The notes under the pieces: generated by a model
Told to the model about the DNA's origin: nothing
Databases searched by the model: none
What the model saw: the letters and a program-made list of their open reading frames with translations, nothing else
Shown here: positions 14,177-19,874 of the stretch, one piece after another
Numbering within the stretch: position 1 is the stretch's first letter
How the letters are laid out: every line of letters begins with the position of its first letter
Translations under genes and position numbers: made by a program
NCBI GenBank assembly: GCA_036004405.1
Contig: DASYRM010000235.1
Span: 1 to 19,874, forward strand
Length of the DNA stretch: 19,874 nt
DNA from: DASYRM01 sp036004405
Lineage (GTDB): Bacteria > Acidobacteriota > Vicinamibacteria > Vicinamibacterales > UBA2999
Direction of reading: 5' to 3'

Positions 14177-15262
14177 ATGCCACTCGATCACTACGTCACC
14201 CTTGGGCGCTCCGGCCTGCGCGTGAGCCCGTTCTGCCTCGGTGCGATGACCTTCGGCGAAGACTGGGGCTTCGGATCGCCGGTGCCGGAGTCCGAGGCGA
14301 TCATGGCCCGCTACTTCGAGCGCGGCGGCAACTTCCTCGACACCGCCAACGGCTACACCGGCGGCCACTCCGAGCGGATCATCGGCAACTTCATCGCGCA
14401 CGACCGGGCGCGCCGCGACGAGATCGTCATCGCCACCAAGTTCTTCAGCAACCTGTCGCGCCGGAATCCCAACGGCGGCGGGGCCAGCCGCAAGGCGGTG
14501 GTGGCCGCCTGCGAACAGTCGCTGCGGCGCCTGCGGACCGACTACATCGACCTCTACTGGATGCACGTCTGGGATCGCTTCACGCCGATCGAGGAGACGA
14601 TGCGGGCGCTGGACGATCTGGTCCGCGCCGGCAAGGTCCGCTACATCGGCTTTTCCGACACCCCGGCGTGGAAGGTGACCCAGGCGCAGACCACGGCGCT
14701 CTTCCGCGGCTGGACGCCGCTGGTGGCGCTCCAGATTGAGTACTCGCTCCTCGAGCGCACGGTGGAAGGCGAGCTGGTGCCGATGGCGCAGGAGCTGGGG
14801 CTCGGCATCACGCCGTGGTCGCCGATTGCCGGCGGCGTGCTGAGCGACAAGTTCAGGCGCGAGGACGCGGCGACGGCCACTTCCGATCGCGGCGCGCGGT
14901 CGCTGTCGCGGCTCACCGAGCGTACCTTCGCGATCCTCGACGAGGTCAGGCGGGTCGCTGCCGCGCTGAACACGACGCCGGCGGCGGTGGCGCTTGCGTG
15001 GGTGCAGGCGCGCCCCGGTGTGGCCTCCACCATCATCGGCGCCCGCCGTCTCGATCAGCTCGACGCCAACCTCGCCGCGCTCGACCTGAGGCTGGCCCCC
15101 GAGCAGGTGCAGGCCCTCGACGCGGTGTCGGCGCCGGTGCTCAACTTCCCGTCGGCGTTCCTCAACGGGGCGATCAGCTTCATGCACAACGGACTGACCG
15201 TCAACGGCGTGCCCTCGGAGGCGCTGCCGCTTCTGCAGCCGTCGCCGCATTCGCTCGATTGA
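14177..15262 (+). CDS. Aldo/keto reductase
   Basis: 361-aa NADPH-dependent oxidoreductase with a (beta/alpha)8 barrel. The catalytic tetrad is visible: D55 and Y60 (DTANGY), K88 (IATKFF) and H130 (WMHVWD). The nucleotide-binding C-terminal part includes ITPWSPIAGGVLSDKF and the ASTIIGARRLDQLDANL motif. It belongs to the large AKR group typified by YajO/Tas-like enzymes that reduce carbonyls of small aldehydes or ketones. AGGAG 9 nt before the ATG supports the start. It lies 20 nt downstream of the glycosyltransferase, probably in one operon, so the two may modify a common small-molecule substrate; this is inference. A hairpin follows the stop at once. Confidence 0.92.
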   Translation: MPLDHYVTLGRSGLRVSPFCLGAMTFGEDWGFGSPVPESEAIMARYFERGGNFLDTANGYTGGHSERIIGNFIAHDRARRDEIVIATKFFSNLSRRNPNGGGASRKAVVAACEQSLRRLRTDYIDLYWMHVWDRFTPIEETMRALDDLVRAGKVRYIGFSDTPAWKVTQAQTTALFRGWTPLVALQIEYSLLERTVEGELVPMAQELGLGITPWSPIAGGVLSDKFRREDAATATSDRGARSLSRLTERTFAILDEVRRVAAALNTTPAAVALAWVQARPGVASTIIGARRLDQLDANLAALDLRLAPEQVQALDAVSAPVLNFPSAFLNGAISFMHNGLTVNGVPSEALPLLQPSPHSLD

Positions 15263-15263
15263 C

Positions 15264-15282
15264 GCCCGCGCGGAGCGCGGGC
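15264..15282 (+). terminator. Hairpin terminator after aldo/keto reductase
   Basis: Perfect 8-bp GC-rich stem GCCCGCGC/GCGCGGGC around GGA, starting 1 nt after the stop. It is followed by CAAAAGAT rather than a T-run on the plus strand, so the terminator is atypical; it would end transcription of the glycosyltransferase-reductase operon. Confidence 0.55.
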
Positions 15283-15342
15283 CAAAAGATACTGGCAGCG
15301 CGAAGTGGAGCCGGATCGTGAGGAAATGGCGGAACTTCGCGC

Positions 15343-15348
15343 TAGAAT
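15343..15348 (+). promoter_or_regulatory. Putative -10 (TAGAAT) of leaderless tannase gene
   Basis: TAGAAT ends 7 nt before the ATG at 15356. This predicts a transcript starting at the start codon and explains the lack of a Shine-Dalgarno sequence before it. No clear -35 is seen at 16-18 nt. Confidence 0.45.
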
Positions 15349-15355
15349 GCCGCGC

Positions 15356-16942
15356 ATGCGGATCCCTGCAACCGTTTTCATCACCCTCCTTGCGGTCGCC
15401 GTCAGCACCCGCCCGGCCGCGGCGCAGAACGTCACGCGCGATGCCGCGGCCTGTGCCGCGCTGTCGTCGCTGCAGATTCCCGGCGTGCCGTTGTCCATTA
15501 CCAAGGCGGAGTGGTTTGCTGCCGGCTCGCGTCCGCCGGCGCCGCCCAACGCACCGCCGAACGCCGCGCCTCCGGTCACGCTGCCGGCGTACTGCCGCCT
15601 CGACGGTGTCCTCGACAAGCGGACGGGCGCCGACGGCAAGAGCTACGGCATCGGCTTCGCGCTCGCACTGCCGGGCGACTGGAACGGGCGCTTCCTGTTT
15701 CAGGGCGGCGGCGGCTTGAACGGAAACGTCGGCTTCCCGATGGGCGCGCAGGCCTCGGGCGGCACCTCGGCGCTCGTTCGCGGCTTTGCCGTGGTGAGTA
15801 CCGATACCGGCCATCAGGCCGGCGGCTTCGACGCCAGCTTCATGGCCGAGCAGCAGGCGAGCCTCGACTTCGCCTACCAGGCCGTCGGCCGGGTGGCGGA
15901 GCTGGCCAAGCAGATCATCGCGCGTCACTACGCGAAGGCGCCCGACCGATCGTACTTTGCCGGCTGCTCGACCGGCGGCCGTGAAGGCATGCTGATGACG
16001 CAGCGCTACCCGCGGTTCTTCGACGGCGTCATCTCGGGCGCCCCGGCGATGCGCACGAACTTTTCGGGCATCGGCGACGCGTGGGTGGCGACGATGCTGA
16101 ACACCGTGGCGCCGAAGGACGCGCAGGGCGTGCCGCAGGTGCGCCAGGCGCTGTCGGACGCGGACAAGAAGCTGGTCATCGATGGCGTGCTGAACGCGTG
16201 CGACGCCAACGACGGCGTCAAGGACGGGATGGTCTTCGACCAGCTGTCGTGCAGGTTCGATCCCAAAGTGCTCGCGTGCAAGGGCGCCAAGACCGACAGC
16301 TGCATCACGATGGAGCAGGCGGTCGCCATCGAGAAGGGCTTTGCCGGGCCGAAGGACTCGAAGGGCCGGCAGGTGTATCCCGGGTTCTTCTACGACACGG
16401 GGCTCGCGTCCACCCAGGGGATCGCCGGTCTGCTGCACGGGGGCCAGAACCCTGTGGGCCCGCCGTTCACGGCCACGACGATGGATGTGGACGCGCGCGC
16501 GCTCGCGGCGGCGAGCGATCCCGCCGAAGCGCTCACGGCCACGTCGCGCTGGACCAACCTGAGCACCTTCTCGAACCACGGCGGGAAGCTGATCTTCTTC
16601 CACGGCGTCAGCGACCCGTGGTTCTCGGCGCTCGACACCATCGACTATTACGAGCGGATGACGAAGGCCAACGGCGGCGCGCCGCAGGTGATGAACTGGA
16701 GCCGCCTGTTCCTGGTGCCGGGGATGGGCCACTGCGGCGGCGGCCCCGCCACGCTCGACCAGTTCGATCTGCTCACGGCGGTCGTAGACTGGGTGGAGAA
16801 GGGGACGGCGCCGAACGCGGTGCCGGCGACGGGGCGCGGACTCCCGGGCCGCAGCCGCCCGCTGTGCGCGTACCCCCAGCACGCGCACTACAAGGGCACG
16901 GGCGACTCGCAGGACGCGCGCAACTTCGAATGTAGACAGTAG
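15356..16942 (+). CDS. Secreted tannase/feruloyl esterase family hydrolase
   Basis: 528-aa exported serine esterase; the family cleaves gallate, ferulate or related aromatic esters of plant polymers. Signal peptide at about 1-23 (FITLLAVAVSTRPAAA). The mature protein shows a Pro/Ala-rich stretch near 60-75 and the alpha/beta-hydrolase core. The family's CS-D-HC triad is complete: C204-S205 in AGCSTGGREG, D420 in HGVSDPW, and H459-C460 in GMGHC, where the two Cys form the disulfide that joins Ser and His. Four to six further Cys fit the Ca-binding lid region (ACDANDGVKDG near 283 is a likely calcium loop). The start at 15356 is preferred to ATG 15347 because it begins the signal peptide and suits the TAGAAT -10. 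Substrate not determined. Confidence 0.93.
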   Translation: MRIPATVFITLLAVAVSTRPAAAQNVTRDAAACAALSSLQIPGVPLSITKAEWFAAGSRPPAPPNAPPNAAPPVTLPAYCRLDGVLDKRTGADGKSYGIGFALALPGDWNGRFLFQGGGGLNGNVGFPMGAQASGGTSALVRGFAVVSTDTGHQAGGFDASFMAEQQASLDFAYQAVGRVAELAKQIIARHYAKAPDRSYFAGCSTGGREGMLMTQRYPRFFDGVISGAPAMRTNFSGIGDAWVATMLNTVAPKDAQGVPQVRQALSDADKKLVIDGVLNACDANDGVKDGMVFDQLSCRFDPKVLACKGAKTDSCITMEQAVAIEKGFAGPKDSKGRQVYPGFFYDTGLASTQGIAGLLHGGQNPVGPPFTATTMDVDARALAAASDPAEALTATSRWTNLSTFSNHGGKLIFFHGVSDPWFSALDTIDYYERMTKANGGAPQVMNWSRLFLVPGMGHCGGGPATLDQFDLLTAVVDWVEKGTAPNAVPATGRGLPGRSRPLCAYPQHAHYKGTGDSQDARNFECRQ

Positions 16943-16953
16943 GGCAGTGCCGT

Positions 16954-16980
16954 CGTGGGGGCCGCCTTCAGGCGGCCCGT
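16954..16980 (+). repeat. Hairpin repeat, identical to 4171-4197
   Basis: Exact second copy of the 27-nt element, with the stem at 16959-16967 and 16970-16978. It fills the 41-nt gap between the stop codons of the convergent tannase and M56 genes, and probably ends both transcripts. Confidence 0.8.
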
Positions 16981-16983
16981 GCG

Positions 16984-19728
16984 CTACGGCGTGAAGCGCA
17001 CCAGACCCTCGGGCGCCGGTGAGGCGCGGATCGAGATCGTCTTCTGCTCACCGTCGCCGACTTTCAAGCGCGTCGCGATCGACTGCAGGCGGCGGAGCGT
17101 CGGTTCCGGATCTCCGAGCATCAGAAACGGAATTGCCTCCGTGGCGACGGCGAGGTAGTCCCCCGGCGGCAGCAGCGGTAGCTCGAAGCGTCCGTTCTGG
17201 CTCGACCGCGTCTGTCGAATGAGCGGCGACGCGAAGTACCAGCGCGCCTCGTCATGCGGGAACAGCACCACGTCGAAACCGCCGAGCGGCGTGCCTCGCC
17301 GATCCACCACCAGGCCGCTGGCCGAACCCAGACGATCGGTGACGACGATTTCGATCTCGTGGGCGCCGGGGGTGATCTCGAGCGGATAGCCGAACACGTC
17401 GACGCTATCGAGCCGAATGGCACGCGTGGCCCAGCCTTGCGGGCCCATCACCATCAGCGTGAGCGCTCCGGTCGGCACGTCGTTGTGGAACGAGCCGTCC
17501 TCGTCCAGGTTGAAGGTGCTCATACTGGATCCTGCGCTCCCAATCCTGTCCACGAACGACACCACGGTCTGGGCGAGGTTCAGGCGGCCGCTACTGCGTG
17601 GATCTTTGACGACCCATCCGGTGATTGACGCGGCGCCAACGGCACGGATCTCCAGCCCCGTGACGTCCTCTGTAATCTCGAGCGGTTCGCGCGCGATCTT
17701 CCAGCGCGCCGGCCGGCGCTGGTCGATCACGTTCACCTGGTACGTTCCCGTCACGACGTCCCGCGCGTCGAATTCGCCGCGACTATTCAGTGGGAGGTCG
17801 ACGGACTTCTCTCCCGAACCGGCTCGAACCCGCAAGGACACCTGCACGCCTTCGAGGTCGGTGCCTGTCGGGTCGATGACCACTCCGGATACGCGTACCG
17901 TCCGGCCCGAAAGCAGTGCGAAGTCCACGTCGTACTGTTCGGCTGCCGCGTCGAGGCGGATGACCTGAGCCTCGTCCTGCGAGTGGACGCCAGGAAAGAA
18001 CGTTCCGACATACGCCAGGGCGGCATCTCGAGAGGGGCGCACCTGCGTGTCGACGTAGGCGCGGACAAAATAGTCGCCGGGCGCCGCTGTCACTCGATAG
18101 CTGCCATCGCTCTCCGATCGCGCGTACGCCACGCGCCGGAGCGTGCCGGCGGCGGTTGTTCGCGTGGCGACGAGCTGGATGTACGCGCCGCCCAGCCCGC
18201 GGCCGCGATCGTCGAGGATGCGCCCGCTCAACTGGCCTGTCGCTTGCATCGAGAGGTCGATGTCCGTCAGGCGTGAGCCTGGTTGGACGTCGATCGTGAT
18301 TGCCCTGCGGATTTCGACGTTGCCTGCCAGCGTGATTCGTTGAGCGCCGGCCGGACCGGAGATTGATACCGAGTCGGAAACCAGCGACGACTGCCCGGAC
18401 ATGGAACCAGCGCGCCCCTCGTAAAAGGCAGGTGCGTGATCGGTCGCGGTGGCCGTGATCGAATAGGCGCCCGGCTGGAGAGCCGGAGTTTCGTAACGGC
18501 CGGACTGGTCGGTGGTGACGTACACCTGGCCGGATGATCCACGTACGTCGACCTTGGCGCCTGCGATCGGTCGCCCGGTGCCGGCCTCCACGACCTGGCC
18601 TTCAATGATGCCGCGGTCGCCCGGAATCGTCCGGCCCATGCCGGGCACGCGGACCTGCTCGGGCGCCTGCTGCGCCCTGGTCACGACCACGCCGCCGATC
18701 GCAATCACAACGACCGCCAGCGGGAGCGCAAGCGCCGCCCACGCCGGCGAGCCGCTGGGCTCCGGCGGCGTGACCAGCCGCCGCACGCGGCGGAGCAGTG
18801 GGCCGTCGGTCGCCGCCAGGGCCAACGCCGGCGGCTGCCGCAGCGTCTCGAGATCGGCGAGCGCTGCGGCGTAGGCCAGTCGATCGCCGCAGATCGCCAC
18901 CGCCACGTCGTCGCAGCAGTGTTCGCGCTCCAACCGGATGCGCCGCGACAGCCACCAGCAGGCCGGGTGATAGAAGAGCAGCACGTCGGCTGCGGTCTGC
19001 AACGCGTTGACCGCGAAGTCGTGGCGCCGGATGTGCGCGAGCTCGTGCGCGAGCACGGCGTCGAGCTGCGCCGGCGACAGGCCGCTGAGGGCGCTCGCCG
19101 GGAGCAGGATGATCGGACGCAGCCAACCCACGACGGACGGGACGCGGACGGCGGTGGAATGTGCCACACGCACCAGACAGGAGACGCGCACGCGCCGCGC
19201 GAGCTCCGTGACGCGCGTGTGCAGATCGGCGGCCGCGGGCGTCAGCCGTGTCCGGCGCGGCCGTCCGAGCGCGAGCCACCCGACCGACACGCGGATCGTC
19301 AGCAGCACCACGCCGGCGAACCAGAGCGGCACCGCGACGATGGACCATCGTTCGAGACGCGCAGGCCATGAGGGCCGCGTGTCGTTCGCCGTCAGATCCG
19401 ACGGCCGAAGCTCGCGGATGGCGGATGAGAAGTCCAGTGGTCCGGGGCCCAGCACGGGTGCCAGGACGGTCTGAAGACCGCCCTCTACATTGGTGTGAAG
19501 ACCGCCCTCTACAACAGCGCTGCGAGCCGCCGTGATCGCAAACGCGACGACCATCGCGGCGAGCCCCGCGCACGCGACGATGTAGCGGGCCTGCGCGCTG
19601 GCACCGCGCAGCGTCCGCAGCGCAGCCGCCGTCACCGCGGCAGCCACGGCGCCCTGCCAGACCGAATGAAGCAGGGCGGAGGCGATCGCGCGTGCGGTCA
19701 CGTCGAGCGTGAGGCCGGCCATCATCAT
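16984..19728 (-). CDS. M56 (BlaR1/MecR1-like) membrane protease with carboxypeptidase-regulatory-like repeats
   Basis: 914-aa integral membrane metalloprotease sensor. Membrane segments at about 10-40, 46-68, 128-150 and 328-350. The zinc site is HELAH (228-232), with EREHCCDD (267-274) supplying the downstream acidic ligand, as in BlaR1, which cleaves the BlaI/MecI repressor. In place of the penicillin-binding sensor domain the periplasmic C-terminal part holds about five beta-sandwich domains of the CarboxypepD_reg type, e.g. IIEGQVVEAGTGRPIAGAKV near 375 and SASGLVVDRRGTPLGGFDVV near 835. AGGAGG just before three consecutive ATGs sets the start; the second or third ATG (19725 or 19722) has better spacing. 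The usual upstream blaI-type gene is absent: an IS630 end abuts the ribosome binding site. The signal sensed is unknown. Confidence 0.9.
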   Translation of the reverse strand: MMMAGLTLDVTARAIASALLHSVWQGAVAAAVTAAALRTLRGASAQARYIVACAGLAAMVVAFAITAARSAVVEGGLHTNVEGGLQTVLAPVLGPGPLDFSSAIRELRPSDLTANDTRPSWPARLERWSIVAVPLWFAGVVLLTIRVSVGWLALGRPRRTRLTPAAADLHTRVTELARRVRVSCLVRVAHSTAVRVPSVVGWLRPIILLPASALSGLSPAQLDAVLAHELAHIRRHDFAVNALQTAADVLLFYHPACWWLSRRIRLEREHCCDDVAVAICGDRLAYAAALADLETLRQPPALALAATDGPLLRRVRRLVTPPEPSGSPAWAALALPLAVVVIAIGGVVVTRAQQAPEQVRVPGMGRTIPGDRGIIEGQVVEAGTGRPIAGAKVDVRGSSGQVYVTTDQSGRYETPALQPGAYSITATATDHAPAFYEGRAGSMSGQSSLVSDSVSISGPAGAQRITLAGNVEIRRAITIDVQPGSRLTDIDLSMQATGQLSGRILDDRGRGLGGAYIQLVATRTTAAGTLRRVAYARSESDGSYRVTAAPGDYFVRAYVDTQVRPSRDAALAYVGTFFPGVHSQDEAQVIRLDAAAEQYDVDFALLSGRTVRVSGVVIDPTGTDLEGVQVSLRVRAGSGEKSVDLPLNSRGEFDARDVVTGTYQVNVIDQRRPARWKIAREPLEITEDVTGLEIRAVGAASITGWVVKDPRSSGRLNLAQTVVSFVDRIGSAGSSMSTFNLDEDGSFHNDVPTGALTLMVMGPQGWATRAIRLDSVDVFGYPLEITPGAHEIEIVVTDRLGSASGLVVDRRGTPLGGFDVVLFPHDEARWYFASPLIRQTRSSQNGRFELPLLPPGDYLAVATEAIPFLMLGDPEPTLRRLQSIATRLKVGDGEQKTISIRASPAPEGLVRFTP
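19472..19513. repeat. Direct repeat inside the M56 gene (18 nt, period 24)
   Basis: TGAAGACCGCCCTCTACA occurs at 19472-19489 and 19496-19513 and encodes VEGGLHTN then VEGGLQTV on the minus strand, in the loop between the second and third membrane segments. The first copy plus its flank (19464-19483) forms a hairpin with one mismatch around GA, of the same design as the intergenic hairpins. Confidence 0.75.
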
Positions 19729-19737
19729 CTCCTCCTA

Positions 19738-19874
19738 GTGTCCTGTCCGTGAAGATTGTGAAATAACTGGCGCGGCCCCGTCGTACTCGTCTACAAGGAG
19801 GCGAGCATGGCATTGGGACGCCCCAAGGTTGCGCTGATTCTGACAAACGAGGAACGCATCCGACTCGAGTCGTT
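19738..19874 (+). mobile_element. Left end of an IS630-family insertion sequence (incomplete)
   Basis: The transposase start at 19807 is preceded by a terminal sequence beginning GTGTCCTGTCCGTGAAG, directly after a TA dinucleotide (19736-19737), the target duplicated by IS630/Tc1-mariner elements. The composition drops locally (GAAGATTGTGAAATAACT), unlike the neighbouring DNA. The other end and its inverted repeat lie outside the window, so the exact boundary is inferred. Confidence 0.65.
19807..19874 (+). CDS. IS630-family transposase, N-terminal fragment (runs off window)
   Basis: Only 22 full codons are visible. They read MALGRPKVALILTNEERIRL and continue ES; the GRPK-x3-LxLTxEER-x2-L pattern is the start of the helix-turn-helix region of IS630 transposases. 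AGGAGG at 19796-19801 sits 5 nt before the ATG. The DDE catalytic domain would lie beyond the window. Assignment rests on the short N-terminus, the TA target and the inverted-repeat-like end. Confidence 0.7.
   Translation, partial: MALGRPKVALILTNEERIRLES

Noticed and set aside
14171..16888. A 905-codon open frame on the minus strand across the aldo/keto reductase and tannase genes
   Set aside because: It is antisense to two firmly identified genes with catalytic motifs; its Arg/His/Gly-rich composition is typical of a shadow frame in high-GC DNA.

Overview
The window is high-GC, gene-dense bacterial DNA. Its gene repertoire suggests an Acidobacteriota genome of the Vicinamibacteria type: an AHHS-type DUF6152 protein next to a lipoprotein, an M56 (BlaR1-like) protease fused to carboxypeptidase-regulatory-like beta domains, a secreted tannase/feruloyl-esterase family enzyme, secreted SnoaL-like proteins, and GC-rich hairpin repeats between genes. 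The taxonomy is inferred from gene content only. No rRNA, tRNA or CRISPR array was seen.

Layout. Bases 2-4169 carry six plus-strand genes: an AlkB-type dioxygenase cut by the window edge, a secreted NTF2/SnoaL protein, a Nudix CoA-pyrophosphatase-like enzyme, a lipoprotein of unknown function coupled to a DUF6152 protein, and an unassigned 165-aa protein. Bases 4234-10956 form a minus-strand operon of BON lipoprotein, TamA-like Omp85 protein and TamB, an outer-membrane assembly module. Across a divergent gap lies a secreted protein made of two SnoaL-like domains (11201-12103). It converges on an HD-domain hydrolase (12211-12786, minus). This is divergent from a two-gene operon of a UGT-type glycosyltransferase and an aldo/keto reductase (12891-15262), followed by a secreted tannase-family esterase (15356-16942). 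A minus-strand M56 protease with beta-domain repeats (16984-19728) converges on it. The right edge enters the left end of an IS630-family element (from about 19738) whose transposase reads out of the window.

Two kinds of structure run through the window. First, five transcription-unit-leading genes have no Shine-Dalgarno sequence but have a TANNNT -10-like hexamer ending 6-8 nt before the start codon, which is the geometry of leaderless transcripts. The other leading genes have clear Shine-Dalgarno sequences. Second, the gaps hold several families of GC-rich repeats: hairpins of one common design whose stem sequence changes while pairing is kept, G-tract arrays that begin on the stop codon of the preceding gene, and a 25-nt GAAGCGCGAAG-type element. 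Every convergent gene pair has such hairpins between the two stop codons, and one copy appears to have become coding sequence inside the M56 gene.

The observations most worth a second look are the BON-TamA-TamB operon, the IS630 insertion directly upstream of the M56 ribosome binding site where a BlaI-type repressor gene would normally lie, a probable one-base frameshift at the end of the lipoprotein gene that breaks an ATGA stop/start overlap, and the leaderless promoter pattern. I did not find clear evidence of a wholly new defence or mobile system.
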